A DNA stretch of 64,000 nucleotides. It comes from an uncultured Psychrobacter sp. GTDB taxonomy: Bacteria; Pseudomonadota; Gammaproteobacteria; Pseudomonadales; Moraxellaceae. The notes beneath the pieces are model-generated. The model ran no database searches, was not told the origin of the DNA, and saw nothing but the letters and a program-made list of their open reading frames with translations. Of this stretch, positions 53,518 through 63,394 are shown one piece after another. Where the stretch lies: the NCBI RefSeq assembly GCF_947495825.1, contig NZ_CANMAH010000003.1, positions 1 through 64,000 on the forward strand. The letters run 5' to 3'. Numbering within the stretch: the stretch's first letter is position 1; the number at the start of each line of letters is the position of its first letter. The position numbers and the translations under genes were made by a program.

Positions 53518-56031
53518 ATGGCACTTTCAACCGTATTTGCACGTCCTCTGCTCACAGTACTTATGACCACTGCTGTACTTGCTACTAGCCCAGCTTGGGC
53601 TGATGACATCAAAATAAAGCGGGATAAATATGGAACCCCGCATGTTTATGCAGACAATACGTATGATCTGTTTTATGGCTATGGTTACTCTATCGCCCAA
53701 GATCGACTGTTCTCACTTGATATGGCGCGCCGTACAGGTACAGGCGAAGTTTCAGAAGTATTGGGGGCAGGATTCGTTGATTTTGATAAGCAAATACGCG
53801 GCAATTACTGGCCTTGGCGGATACAAGAGCAGGTTGATAATGCCAGTAAACAGCAGCGCGATGTCTTAAATGGCTATGCTGCAGGTATCAATGCTTGGAT
53901 CGCTCGCGTTAATGCACAACCTGATACTCTAATGCCAAAGGAGTATTTGACTCATGGCGTCAAACCAAAAGCTTGGACAGGCTATGATGTAGCGATGGTA
54001 TTTATTGGCTCCATGATTTACCGCTTTGGTGATTACAATACCGAACTCGACAATGCAGCTCTGCTTGAGTCACTGGTTGAAAAACATGGCGAAACCAAGG
54101 GTCGTGAAATTTTTAATACCTTATTGTCCTTAGATGTGCCTGAGGCACCAACCACTATTCCACCAGGGGACTGGGATCCAGCAAAACGTGAAAACCCCAA
54201 TCTAAACTTGCGCCCTGTAGTGAAAGGGGCAGTGTCTCCTGAAATATTACGTCAAGCCGCTAGAGCGCCGACTGATTTTGTTGGTGCTGACGGAGCCGCT
54301 CTACCACGCGAGAAGTGGAGAGAGGCCAATCTAAAAGCCCTACAAGCCCAAGGTCCTTCAGCTTTAAGATATGAGGGCGCCTCAAATATGGCCATTCTTG
54401 GGCCGCAAAAGCTAGATGGTGCAAAATCTGTACTCTTAAATGGACCACAGTTCGGCTGGTATCAGCCTGCGTATACCTATTCGATTGGCTTACATGGTGC
54501 AGGCTTTAATGTCGCTGGCAATACTGTTTACGGCTATCCAGGCATTATGTTTGCTCATAATGGGCAGATTGCTTGGGGAAGTACATGGGCGGCAGGTGAT
54601 CTGGTGGATTTGTTTCGTGAAACGCTCAACCCAAAGAATCCTGCGCAGTATAAGTACAAAGGCACATGGAAAGACATGGAAATCAGTGAGCAAACTATCA
54701 ATGTAAATGGTGGCGACTCGGTACCGTTTACCGCCTACCGTACCGTACACGGTCCAGTCGTGGCACGAGATGAAGATACCAATATTGCCTACGCGCAAAA
54801 GCGCGCTTGGAGCGGTAAGGAACTCAGCACCCTTGAATCTTGGGTCGATATCATGAAAGCCCAAAATTTTGATGAGTTCAAAACGGCTGCTGCAAGGTCA
54901 GCGGTAAACGTCAATCTTTACTATGCCGATGCGAAGGGCGATATTGGTTATATCTTTGGTGGTCATTATCCCAAACGCGCTGAAGGTCATGATGGACGCA
55001 CGCCTGCATCTGGAGAAGGCGATATGGACTGGCAAGGTATCATGCCGTTTGAAACCAACCCACAAGTATTCAACCCTTCAAACCATATGGTGCTAAACTG
55101 GAATAACCGTCCTGCCGAAGGTTTCCCAAATCCTGACCAATATTGGTACTCGTGGATGCTTGCAGATCGTGTCAAAGTTTTGTTTGATGAGTTTGAGGGC
55201 AAAGACAATTTTACCGCTGATGAGGTGTGGGACGCTGTCGTCAAACATGCGTCGTTTGAAGATGTTAATGCAGGCGAGATGATTCCATTTGTACTAGACG
55301 CTGTAAAAGGGCTGCCTGCAGATGATCCACGTCATCAGTTGGCGATGCAGCTACAAGATTGGAATCAGATGCTTGAGGATAAAGACAATGATGGCAAATA
55401 CGATCATCCTGGCGCTGCCATTATGCAAACGTGGCTGACACAGTTTCTAACGCAAACCTTTAAAGAAACCCTACCTGAACCTTACGACGGTATTTTTGCC
55501 AATGCGGGTTATCCAGGGCCTAAAGTCACTACTGCATCTGGGCAAAACATTCAAGTTGGCACTAAAGTTCTACACTATAATTTATCAGGTAAGGGCTATG
55601 ATTTCTTTAATAGTAAACCAGATGAGGCTATCTTGTCGGCACTCGATGCTACTAACAAAGCGCTTAGCGAAGAGTATGGAGACGACATGACGAATTGGTT
55701 AGCCCCCGTCGGTATCATTCGCTACAATCATAAAAACTTCCGCGAGATTCCGCAAACCCTGCCCGCTCAGGAGCAAGACACTGCTATTGCCATGAACCGC
55801 GGTACTGAAAACAACATGACGGTCTTTACCGAAGATGGCGTAAAAGCGTGGGAAACTGTACCACCTGGTCAAAGCGGCTTCATCGCGCCCGATGGCACAA
55901 CGACAGCTCACTACAATGATCAAACTGGTGAATATGCTGAACTTGGTCGTAAGCGCGTTTGGTTTACGGATGAAGAAGTGGATGCTAATACGGTTTATAC
56001 GCAGACAATCTCTATTAAAAAATCAGAGTAG
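53518..56031 (+). CDS. Penicillin-acylase-type N-terminal nucleophile amidohydrolase
   Basis: An 837-residue exported enzyme of the penicillin G amidase/acylase family. Signal peptide 1-27 (AWA cut), alpha chain from IKIKRDKYGTPHVYADN, RLFSLDMARRTGTGEVSEVLG, then the autocleavage site: Ser289 in EGASNMAILGPQ becomes the new N-terminus of the beta chain and the nucleophile. Later blocks are NGPQFGWYQPAYTYSIGLHG and AHNGQIAWGST. Substrates may be beta-lactams, acyl-homoserine lactones or cyclic lipopeptides; it could act in quorum quenching or nutrient release (inference). The upstream frame to 53434 is discarded because AGGGA precedes the signal peptide ATG. Confidence 0.9.
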   Translation: MALSTVFARPLLTVLMTTAVLATSPAWADDIKIKRDKYGTPHVYADNTYDLFYGYGYSIAQDRLFSLDMARRTGTGEVSEVLGAGFVDFDKQIRGNYWPWRIQEQVDNASKQQRDVLNGYAAGINAWIARVNAQPDTLMPKEYLTHGVKPKAWTGYDVAMVFIGSMIYRFGDYNTELDNAALLESLVEKHGETKGREIFNTLLSLDVPEAPTTIPPGDWDPAKRENPNLNLRPVVKGAVSPEILRQAARAPTDFVGADGAALPREKWREANLKALQAQGPSALRYEGASNMAILGPQKLDGAKSVLLNGPQFGWYQPAYTYSIGLHGAGFNVAGNTVYGYPGIMFAHNGQIAWGSTWAAGDLVDLFRETLNPKNPAQYKYKGTWKDMEISEQTINVNGGDSVPFTAYRTVHGPVVARDEDTNIAYAQKRAWSGKELSTLESWVDIMKAQNFDEFKTAAARSAVNVNLYYADAKGDIGYIFGGHYPKRAEGHDGRTPASGEGDMDWQGIMPFETNPQVFNPSNHMVLNWNNRPAEGFPNPDQYWYSWMLADRVKVLFDEFEGKDNFTADEVWDAVVKHASFEDVNAGEMIPFVLDAVKGLPADDPRHQLAMQLQDWNQMLEDKDNDGKYDHPGAAIMQTWLTQFLTQTFKETLPEPYDGIFANAGYPGPKVTTASGQNIQVGTKVLHYNLSGKGYDFFNSKPDEAILSALDATNKALSEEYGDDMTNWLAPVGIIRYNHKNFREIPQTLPAQEQDTAIAMNRGTENNMTVFTEDGVKAWETVPPGQSGFIAPDGTTTAHYNDQTGEYAELGRKRVWFTDEEVDANTVYTQTISIKKSE

Positions 56032-56049
56032 ATAGGCTAAAGAAAATAG

Positions 56050-56088
56050 CGCCCACGCTGTTAAATTAATAATAGCGTGGGCGTTTTT
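56050..56088 (+). terminator. Terminator of the acylase gene
   Basis: CGCCCACGCT (56050-56059) pairs with AGCGTGGGCG (56074-56083), then TTTTT. Confidence 0.9.
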
Positions 56089-56198
56089 ATTTATAGATTT
56101 ATTTTATAGATAGAGTGAGAATAAAAACCTAGCCTGCGCATTTTACCCTAAAAAGTCTAAAATTTCTGAGCGCTACCGCTACCGTAAACCTTTCAGTC

Positions 56199-56537
56199 TT
56201 ACTCTCTCAAACTCTTCTTTAATAAATGATCAAATATAAACGGACCAAAAGGTAAAAACGAGCCGAGAACACCAGCAGGCAGTGCCCAAAGCGGCATCTT
56301 TATTTTACTTGCAGCGAACACAAGCACCAGAATATAGCCGATAAATAGTACCCCGTGAGCCATACCAACATATTTTACCGCCTCAGGAATACCAAACATA
56401 TATTTGAGCGGCATGGCAATGCCAAGCAATAACAGAAAAGAAGCTCCTTCAAAATAACCCATAACAGTCAGCGTTTTAAGTACAGAGTTTTGACTTTTGG
56501 TTAGCGTAGGCAGGGCAGAGGGCTGAGCTTGCGGCAC
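56199..56537 (-). CDS. DUF3817 family membrane protein
   Basis: A 112-residue protein with three hydrophobic segments in the DUF3817 pattern: GYFEGASFLLLLGIAMPLKYMFG, AVKYVGMAHGVLFIGYILVL, LPAGVLGSFLPFGPFIFDHLL. Function unknown. The start is GTG at 56537 with AAGGA ahead; an in-frame GTG at 56552 adds 5 residues. Confidence 0.8.
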   Translation of the reverse strand: MPQAQPSALPTLTKSQNSVLKTLTVMGYFEGASFLLLLGIAMPLKYMFGIPEAVKYVGMAHGVLFIGYILVLVFAASKIKMPLWALPAGVLGSFLPFGPFIFDHLLKKSLRE

Positions 56538-56697
56538 GATACATTCCTTCACTTATTAATAATTATGCAATAGGTTAATTGGTTTGGCTAAGTTAGCTCA
56601 AGCGTAATCCATCATTATCTTAATATCATACAGAAAATCCCCTTTAAGGGATTTTCTCTTGCGAGCCGAACGAAGCAGTGCTTCGTTTTAACGGCTC

Positions 56698-57636
56698 TCA
56701 CCCACGTGGATGGTGCTCTGCATGCAACTTCTGCAATCTCGCCGTTGCCACATGGGTATAAATCTGCGTGGTCGATAAATCACTATGGCCTAATAACAAC
56801 TGCACGCTGCGAAGGTCCGCGCCATGATTGAGCAAGTGAGTCGCGAAGGCGTGACGTAAGGTATGCGGCGATAGCTCTTTATCGATACTGGCGACTTTGG
56901 CGTATTTCTTTAATAAGTACCAAAAGTTCTGCCGCGTCATATAACCGCCTTGCGCAGTCAAAAATACCGCTTGGCAATTGCCAGACTTTAAATGCGCTAT
57001 CAAATCGCCGCGTCCATGAGACAGATAATCGTCCAGCGCGTCCGCTGCATATTCGCCTAGCGGTACCAGCCGCGTTTTATTACCTTTCCCAGTAATCTGT
57101 AACCAGCCAGCATTGAGATTGACTTGTTCAAGCGCAAGATTAATCAGCTCACTAACCCGTAGGCCGCAAGCATATAACACTTCTAACATGGCTTTATCAC
57201 GTAGACCCAGCGCGGTGCTGGTATCAGGTGCAGCGAGTAGGTTATCGACATCTGCTTCGGCTAAATCTTTTGGTAATGGACGCCCAAGCTTAGGGCTTTT
57301 GATACGCTCGCATGGGTTGTCTTCGCGCAAGTTGCTGGCGATCATCCACAAGTAGAATTGGCGCAGGCTTGAGAGCATTCGCGCTTGGGTACGCGGGGTT
57401 TTGCTCTCGGTGGCGAGGCAAGAGAGACACTGCAATACATCCTCGGCTTGCCACTTTGTCAATGCTGTAGGGCTGGTCAGCTCACAAGTACGCAAGTCAC
57501 GAACATAAGCATTACGCGTACGAGTTGCCAGACCGCGGGCCAGCATCGCTTGACGAAACTCAGTTAAGTAGGTTGGTTCATCATCTACTGCCAGTGCTTT
57601 GGGCTGACGTTGCTGTACGGCGCGATCACGACTCAT
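56698..57636 (-). CDS. xerD: Tyrosine recombinase XerD
   Basis: A 312-residue site-specific recombinase that resolves chromosome dimers at dif with XerC. The catalytic set is visible: R in YACGLRVSELINL, K in GKGNKTRLVPLG, HxxR in SPHTLRHAFATHLLNHGADLR, H in LLGHSDLSTTQ, and the nucleophile Tyr in QIYTHVA. PLPKDLAEADVDNLL and the end HAEHHPRG favour XerD over XerC. It follows tusA on the same strand, 67 bp apart. Confidence 0.92.
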   Translation of the reverse strand: MSRDRAVQQRQPKALAVDDEPTYLTEFRQAMLARGLATRTRNAYVRDLRTCELTSPTALTKWQAEDVLQCLSCLATESKTPRTQARMLSSLRQFYLWMIASNLREDNPCERIKSPKLGRPLPKDLAEADVDNLLAAPDTSTALGLRDKAMLEVLYACGLRVSELINLALEQVNLNAGWLQITGKGNKTRLVPLGEYAADALDDYLSHGRGDLIAHLKSGNCQAVFLTAQGGYMTRQNFWYLLKKYAKVASIDKELSPHTLRHAFATHLLNHGADLRSVQLLLGHSDLSTTQIYTHVATARLQKLHAEHHPRG

Positions 57637-57702
57637 AAAATAGTGCTCAAATAAGAATAAAGACAGCGATGAAAAATGTTTACAAAGACACGCTTACAGA
57701 TA

Positions 57703-58047
57703 CTATGCCGTTTTTTTCTTAACCAAATATCGATAGAGCGTCACGCTTGTAGGCATAGTATCATCGCTATCAATGGTGATTTCATCAGGATCGGCATTTA
57801 AGTGTACGTTTTCAGCCAGAGTTTCTTGTTGCACAAGCTCATGACCGAGATGACGACAAAAATTAGGGATGTCACGCGTCGTGGCAGGATCGGTTGCGAG
57901 GATTTCGATGATATCGCCGCCATCGGCTTTACGAATGGTTCGATGCAGCATCATGACCGGCTCCGGACATATAAGCCCTTGGGTATCCAAATGATGATTG
58001 ATTGCGGTGTTAGGTGTCGAGGTAGTCATAATCGTCATATTACACAT
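57703..58047 (-). CDS. TusA/SirA family sulfurtransferase-like protein
   Basis: A 114-residue protein with the TusA core: LDTQGLICPEPVMMLHRTIRKADGGDIIEI, where Cys is the sulfur carrier, then FCRHLGHEL. E. coli TusA passes sulfur to TusBCD for tRNA 2-thiouridine. It has a C-terminal extension beyond the roughly 80-residue domain (ENVHLNADPDEITIDS onwards). Several in-frame starts exist (58047, 58038, 58029), none with a clear ribosome site. Confidence 0.8.
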   Translation of the reverse strand: MCNMTIMTTSTPNTAINHHLDTQGLICPEPVMMLHRTIRKADGGDIIEILATDPATTRDIPNFCRHLGHELVQQETLAENVHLNADPDEITIDSDDTMPTSVTLYRYLVKKKTA

Positions 58048-58085
58048 GAGTTGTGAGTTTAAAAATTGCTCTTAATTATTATTGG

Positions 58086-58589
58086 CTATTGTTTAGAAAT
58101 GTCTTGCAGTTTTTCAGCATCTGAATCTTCAAGATCTTCCTCAGTTTCTTCTTGCGCTTCTAAAAAATTAAAAAAGCGTTTAAAGTTTGCTTTAAATAAA
58201 AACGCCACTCCAAGCCACGATGCCAGCCCTAACCATGCAGTATCAGCGAATAACAGTCCACCGACCAATACGATTGTCGATACACCAATGCTTAAAGCAA
58301 TCATCGAAGGTTGACTCAAGCGATAACGATAAATGACAAAACCATCATAAAGAGTGATAGGTATGGTTAACGCTATCAGCGCATAGGGCAGATTAAAAAA
58401 CAGTCGATACAGTAGCTGATTGTCATGGAATGCTTTAATACTAGCAATGGTGCCAAAGACCATAAACGCGATAATAGCGGCATAAATAAGATAAATCGCT
58501 ATTTGGTTGGCGCGCTGTGCACCTTTAATACGTGCGATGGCAAGCGGAGCAAAACCGTATTGCGTTGATTGGTCTAAAACATTGGTCAT
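58086..58589 (-). CDS. Four-segment membrane protein of unknown function
   Basis: A 167-residue protein with four hydrophobic segments (about 29-50, 64-82, 95-112, 113-130) and an acidic cytoplasmic-type C-terminal tail (EAQEETEEDLEDSDAEKLQD). I recognise no family. Its place between ruvX (53 bp) and tusA (38 bp) in a same-strand run suggests co-transcription. Confidence 0.6.
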   Translation of the reverse strand: MTNVLDQSTQYGFAPLAIARIKGAQRANQIAIYLIYAAIIAFMVFGTIASIKAFHDNQLLYRLFFNLPYALIALTIPITLYDGFVIYRYRLSQPSMIALSIGVSTIVLVGGLLFADTAWLGLASWLGVAFLFKANFKRFFNFLEAQEETEEDLEDSDAEKLQDISKQ

Positions 58590-58642
58590 AACGATCAGTC
58601 ATTTATCCGTAAAGGTTTATGTTACTTTGTTTAATGGTTTAA

Positions 58643-59167
58643 CTAATCAGGTTTGATAGCACTAATCGCCATGCTACTATTTGGATCGGCAAAGTAAGTC
58701 GATAATAAAATACAGGCTGATATATCATCAATTGGGTCACGCTCATTTTGGATCCAGCCATTCTCCCAAGCTATTTCTCTTGCAGCCATGGAGGTTAGGC
58801 GCTCATCACATAGTGTCACTTTTGCAGGTAGGCGCTGCTCCATTAGTCTATGGGCTAGGCGACGCGCAAATTTGTGCGCCCTCTTTGAGAGCATAGAACT
58901 ACTGCCATCCATATTTAAAGGGAGTCCGACGAGCACTTGGGTAATTCCCCAAACCTTGATAATGCCTAACAGATTGTCCCAGTCTGGCTGTCCATTGTTC
59001 ATGGCCAGAATATCAAACGCGCGTGCAGTCTCGGTCACAGTATTACCCAGTGCCATTCCCATTTTTTTGACACCATAATCTAGTGCCAATATAAGATGCG
59101 GCTTAATCTCAGGTTCCGTCACAGCCGTGTCGACAGCTTCAAGAGAAGGGTCAGAATCTACCATCAT
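58643..59167 (-). CDS. ruvX: Holliday junction resolvase RuvX (YqgF)
   Basis: A 174-residue RNase H-fold nuclease, YqgF family: ILALDYGVKKMGMALGNTVTETARAFDIL with the first catalytic Asp, LVGLPLNMDGS, DERLTSMAAREIAWE (Glu), and DPIDDISACILLSTYF (Asp). It acts in 16S rRNA processing or junction resolution. The second ATG (59167) has AGGAG 9 bases ahead; the first (59176) has none. yqgE lies 65 bp upstream, a conserved pair. Confidence 0.93.
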   Translation of the reverse strand: MMVDSDPSLEAVDTAVTEPEIKPHLILALDYGVKKMGMALGNTVTETARAFDILAMNNGQPDWDNLLGIIKVWGITQVLVGLPLNMDGSSSMLSKRAHKFARRLAHRLMEQRLPAKVTLCDERLTSMAAREIAWENGWIQNERDPIDDISACILLSTYFADPNSSMAISAIKPD

Positions 59168-59232
59168 TCTATGCATCTCCTATTTTTATGAGGTCCAATT
59201 TAATAGGACGAGACTCTACCATGGCAAGTACC

Positions 59233-59796
59233 TTATGCATGACCAATATCACTACTAAGATAATCAAAATTGACCCCGATTTTCTCAGCAGCAAGCTGCC
59301 AGCGCTCTTCAAAGGGCGTATCAAACAACAATGTTAAATCGGCAGGGGATACCAACCAGTCGCCACTTTCAAGCTCACGCTCGAGCTGTTTTTTGTTCCA
59401 GCTAGCATGTCCCAAGCATAGCTGGTAGTGTCCAATGCCTTGTCCTGCAGCGATACGCTGTAAGATATCTTGACTGGTGGTGATACAGACGTTCTCTGAG
59501 ATAGCAAACGACGATGCCCACTCAGGCTGCCCCGTATGCAGTACAAATCCCACCTCAGGATACATCGGACCGCCTTCTAATGCTAAATCTTCCATAATTT
59601 GAGGGTTGGTCACATCGATGCTTAAGTCTTCTAACAGCTTACCCACACGTGCCTGCTCAAGTGGACGGTTTACCATCAGCCCTAGCGCACCTTGTTTATC
59701 GTGGCGACAAATATAAATAAGCGCCCGCTCAAACCTTGGGTCTGACAAGTCAGGAGCGGCAATTAAGAAGTGATGGGTCAAATTAGCTTTGGACAT
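59233..59796 (-). CDS. yqgE: YqgE/AlgH family protein
   Basis: A 187-residue protein of the UPF0301 family: [43 protein letters not shown] near the start and [27 protein letters not shown] block ([13 protein letters not shown]) later. Function unknown, though in Pseudomonas AlgH affects alginate. The frame extends to GTG 59829, but the ATG at 59796 begins [10 protein letters not shown] as in the family. ruvX follows. Confidence 0.92.
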   Translation of the reverse strand: MSKANLTHHFLIAAPDLSDPRFERALIYICRHDKQGALGLMVNRPLEQARVGKLLEDLSIDVTNPQIMEDLALEGGPMYPEVGFVLHTGQPEWASSFAISENVCITTSQDILQRIAAGQGIGHYQLCLGHASWNKKQLERELESGDWLVSPADLTLLFDTPFEERWQLAAEKIGVNFDYLSSDIGHA

Positions 59797-59958
59797 AGAG
59801 ACAAATGCAATATAAAAAAGGTGAGACACTACTATATGGTGATACTAAACAAAAAAGCAATATAGAAATGACACAGTGATTATAATCAGTGCACGTAAAA
59901 CGTAAGCTGATGCTTTATCAGTATTTTTAAAATGAGGTCACGCTTTAGCGGCAGGCTT

Positions 59959-61638
59959 TTACTTAACACCAGTCAATAAACTACGAGCATGGTCACGAGT
60001 GACATCAGTAATGGTAACACCGCCTGACATACGTGCCAGCTCATTTACCTGCGCATCTTTGGTCAAAATTATAAGCTCACTTTGCGTCTGTTCATTGTGA
60101 TGTTTTTGCACCAAAATATGCTGATGCGCTTGGGCGGCGACTTGAGCTTGATGGGTAATCGCTAATAGTTGCTGCGTCTGTCCAAGGCTGCGCAGTAATT
60201 CACCCACTACTTGGGCAGTACCGCCACTGATACCGACATCCACCTCATCAAAGACTAGCATCGGTTTGGCAGCATTGTTGTCAGAACTTGTTGCTTGCAA
60301 TACTTGCATGACCAGCGCCATGCGCGATAGCTCACCACCTGAGGCAATTTTGTGTAGCGGCTGCATCGGCATACCGACGTTAGCGCTAAATAATAGATCA
60401 ATATCATAACAGCCTTGCGCATTATAAAGACTGGAGCTTGTCCTTTTAGTAAAGACAAATTCGTAGCGAGCGTTAGGCAAAGCTAAGGGCTGTAGTTGCT
60501 GAACAAGCTGTTCACTAATGACAGGCGCCGCTTTTGAACGGCTGTCATTTAACTTGGTCGCAAGCTGCAGGTACGCTTGCCAAGCATCTTCGATTTGTGC
60601 AGCTAGCACATCACTACTAGGCTCGTTTTCTAACTGTTCTAACTGCTGCTGCCAAACATTGGCTTCAGAGATCAAATCATTTGCCGGTAAATTGTGTTTG
60701 CGCGATAGACGATGACCAAGGCTTATAAGGCTGTCCAAGGTTTGCAAGCGTTCAGGATCAGGGAGTTGTTGTTCGGCATAGTCTGTGAGTAGGGCAGTCA
60801 CTTCAGTGATCTGCTGCTGCGCGAGATGTAGTTGCTCTGAGGCTTGCCCAAAGGTTTGGCTGACACCTATTTGATTGTCACACAGTTTGATCGCCTGACC
60901 AAGCAAAGTCATGACATCAGGCTCGTCACTATCGTTATCGAGTAAGTGCAAACCATGACTGGCCTCTGTCATTAAGGCCTCAATGTTAGACAGCTCTTCA
61001 TGCTCAGCTTCGACATCATGATAGTCGACAGCTAATAACGGTGCAATATCAGCCAACTGGTTTTGGAGCAATTGAATACGGTCTTGGCGCTGAGCTTCAC
61101 GGCTAGCAATCTCATCCGCTTGACGTTTTAGTTGTTGATAGTGCTGGTAACTGCTCGCTGTTTGCGCTGCTAAAGGAGTTAATTTTGCCATCTCATCAAG
61201 CCATTGCACCACAAATTGCGGCTTTAGTAGTGCTTGCTGAGCATGCTGACTATGAATGTTGACGAGCAGTGCACCCAAGCTTTTCAATTCTGCTAGGCTC
61301 ACAGGTGTCCCATTCAGCCATGCTTTTGAGCGTCCATTATTACTAAGCTGCCGACGAATCAGTACTTCAGGCTCATCTAAAGAGCGCTCATGCTCAGTAA
61401 ACCAATCAGCCACAAGGGTATTATCAGTCACATCAAACTGCGCATAGATATCGGCATGAGCCGCACCATGTCTGACCATGGCACTGTCTGCTCTTTCACC
61501 AATACAAAGTGATAATGCATCTAGTAGCAATGACTTTCCCGCTCCTGTCTCACCGGTAATGACATTAAAGCCCTCAGCCATGCTCAGCTCATGTTCAGCA
61601 ATCAGCGCAAACTGATGTAAGGTTAACGATAGAAGCAT
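59959..61638 (-). CDS. recN: DNA repair protein RecN
   Basis: A 559-residue SMC-like ATPase in double-strand break repair. The Walker A is TGETGAGKS (about residues 28-36) in MLLSLTLHQFALIAEHELSMAEGFNVI, followed by coiled coil regions (about 150-370). The C-terminal half has KIASGGELSRMALVMQ (signature) and MLVFDEVDVGISGGTAQVVG (Walker B). GAGAGACTTC precedes the ATG. No LexA-type operator was seen, and none is expected for certain in Moraxellaceae, which use UmuDAb-type regulation. Confidence 0.95.
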   Translation of the reverse strand: MLLSLTLHQFALIAEHELSMAEGFNVITGETGAGKSLLLDALSLCIGERADSAMVRHGAAHADIYAQFDVTDNTLVADWFTEHERSLDEPEVLIRRQLSNNGRSKAWLNGTPVSLAELKSLGALLVNIHSQHAQQALLKPQFVVQWLDEMAKLTPLAAQTASSYQHYQQLKRQADEIASREAQRQDRIQLLQNQLADIAPLLAVDYHDVEAEHEELSNIEALMTEASHGLHLLDNDSDEPDVMTLLGQAIKLCDNQIGVSQTFGQASEQLHLAQQQITEVTALLTDYAEQQLPDPERLQTLDSLISLGHRLSRKHNLPANDLISEANVWQQQLEQLENEPSSDVLAAQIEDAWQAYLQLATKLNDSRSKAAPVISEQLVQQLQPLALPNARYEFVFTKRTSSSLYNAQGCYDIDLLFSANVGMPMQPLHKIASGGELSRMALVMQVLQATSSDNNAAKPMLVFDEVDVGISGGTAQVVGELLRSLGQTQQLLAITHQAQVAAQAHQHILVQKHHNEQTQSELIILTKDAQVNELARMSGGVTITDVTRDHARSLLTGVK

Positions 61639-62163
61639 TGAAGTCTCTCATGGTCGGCAATTGACATTGATAATCTTAATTAGACTAGCGATAAGGCTTG
61701 TGAAAAGCAACTGCGTTTGGTGTCTTATTTTAAACTAATGAACGGCTTAGCTGTCGGTAATAAATCTACCAAATTATACCAATATTAGTATACACAGCAA
61801 TTGCTCAAGAATTCTAATATAGGGTCAGGTTGATTAATAGATAATATTTTCAGCAGTGCTGTAACAAACTTTTTAGATATAATGTGGTAGCATAAACTCA
61901 CTTAATCACAAACTTGAGCCACAGTCTCTACACATACTTGTTTGATGAGTATCAAATTTGCATGGCAGAAAACTTGGTTCATAAGTGGTTGAGCTATTAA
62001 ACCGATAACATAATATACTTATCTAAGAACAACTATTTTAAGAATAACTATGTTAAAAGCAGTTGTTTTAAAATAAGCTATGTTGAGTGTAAAGGTTTAA
62101 CCTGTAATGTCATAAGACACTTATTTTTTAGTTTAGTAATAATTATTTGATAAGGAAGCCACT
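61639..62163. other. 525-bp divergent spacer between recN and ppnP
   Basis: AT-rich promoter region of two divergent genes. Bases about 62025-62090 are made of related short phrases (AAGAATAACTATGTTAAAA and TAAAATAAGCTATGTTGAG), without a perfect repeat. I see no ORF or RNA gene. Confidence 0.4.
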
Positions 62164-62499
62164 ATGTCAGCGGCACAATATACTAACGTAACGGTCAATG
62201 CTCAGGCTACAGTAACATATGATGGGCGCTGCTCCAGTCATACCATTATGTTTGAAGATGGTCGTCATAAAACATTGGGTGTCATTTTGCCTTGTGACAA
62301 TACTGTTGAACGATACCATTTTAGTACCAATACTTCAGAGCGTATCGAGATTATTAGCGGTGAATGTGAAGTTAAAATAGAGGGTGACGAGGAGTTTAGC
62401 TATTACCGTGCTGGCCAATCGTTTGTGGTTGAAGGCAATAGCAGCTTCACTCTACGTACTGAAGAAATTGTACAGTATGTCTGCCATTTAGAAGGGTAG
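62164..62499 (+). CDS. ppnP: Pyrimidine/purine nucleoside phosphorylase PpnP
   Basis: A 111-residue cupin-like protein of the YaiE/DUF1255 family: YDGRCSSHTIMFEDGRHKTLGVILP, ERIEIISGECEVKI, SYYRAGQSFVVEGNSSFTL and the end YVCHLE. E. coli PpnP cleaves nucleosides with phosphate. It is slightly longer than the 94-residue E. coli protein. ATAAGGAAG lies 8 bases before the ATG. Confidence 0.88.
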   Translation: MSAAQYTNVTVNAQATVTYDGRCSSHTIMFEDGRHKTLGVILPCDNTVERYHFSTNTSERIEIISGECEVKIEGDEEFSYYRAGQSFVVEGNSSFTLRTEEIVQYVCHLEG

Positions 62500-62623
62500 T
62501 GTTAATGTTAAATAGGCAGGTATAAATCTCTTATAATCACGATTGTTAAGTTTTTTCACAGACATCGTGATATCCCAATTCATATCATATTAGCGATATT
62601 CAATTCTTATTAGTAGGCCTATT

Positions 62624-63394
62624 ATGGCAAAACCCAGTTACTTCTATGGTATTCATGCCATCGATGCTTTACTTGAACATCGTCCGCTTGATGCATTGAG
62701 CTTATTTGTGCAACAAGGACGCGAAAACGACAGTCATGTCAAAGACATCATTACGCAAGCCCAGGCAAATGGCGTTAGTATGCAGCCAACGCAAAAAGAT
62801 AAGCTCACGCAACTATGTGGTAGTCCGCAGCATCAAGGAGTTGTACTGCATGCTCGTCCATTGGGATTTGCAGATGAAAGCATATTAGATAATATCATCG
62901 GACGCGATCAATGTTTATTGCTGGTACTTGATCAAATTACTGATGCACATAATTTTGGTGCATGTTTACGCACAGCAGTCGCAATGGGCGTGGATGCAGT
63001 GGTCTGTCCAAAGCACCATGCAGCAAGTTTGACTCCGACGGTAGCTAAAGTGTCGGTAGGCGCAGCTGAGATGATGCCTATCATTAGTGTGACCAATTTA
63101 GCACGTACGCTCACGCATATTAAGGATGCTGGTGTTTTTGTATTCGGTACGGCCCTAAACGAAAACGCCAAGCCTCTACATGCGGCTGATTTAACAGGAA
63201 AGACGGCTTTAATTATGGGGTCAGAGGGCGAGGGCATGCGCCGGTTGACTACAGAGAGCTGTGATGAGCTGGTATACATTCCAATGTCAGGAAACGAGCA
63301 TGGCAATTTACAAAGTCTTAATGTAAGTGTGGCCACTGGTATGGCGCTCTATGAAGTTAATCGACAGCGTACTTTAGCTGCTGGGCAAGTTTGA
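62624..63394 (+). CDS. rlmB: 23S rRNA (guanosine-2'-O-)-methyltransferase RlmB
   Basis: A 256-residue SpoU-class methyltransferase acting on Gm2251. An N-terminal substrate domain (FYGIHAIDALLEHRP) is followed by the SPOUT knot: LDQITDAHNFGACLRTA, IMGSEGEGMRRLT and LQSLNVSVATGMALYEV. Its 3' end overlaps the convergent coaE by 38 bp. Confidence 0.94.
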   Translation: MAKPSYFYGIHAIDALLEHRPLDALSLFVQQGRENDSHVKDIITQAQANGVSMQPTQKDKLTQLCGSPQHQGVVLHARPLGFADESILDNIIGRDQCLLLVLDQITDAHNFGACLRTAVAMGVDAVVCPKHHAASLTPTVAKVSVGAAEMMPIISVTNLARTLTHIKDAGVFVFGTALNENAKPLHAADLTGKTALIMGSEGEGMRRLTTESCDELVYIPMSGNEHGNLQSLNVSVATGMALYEVNRQRTLAAGQV

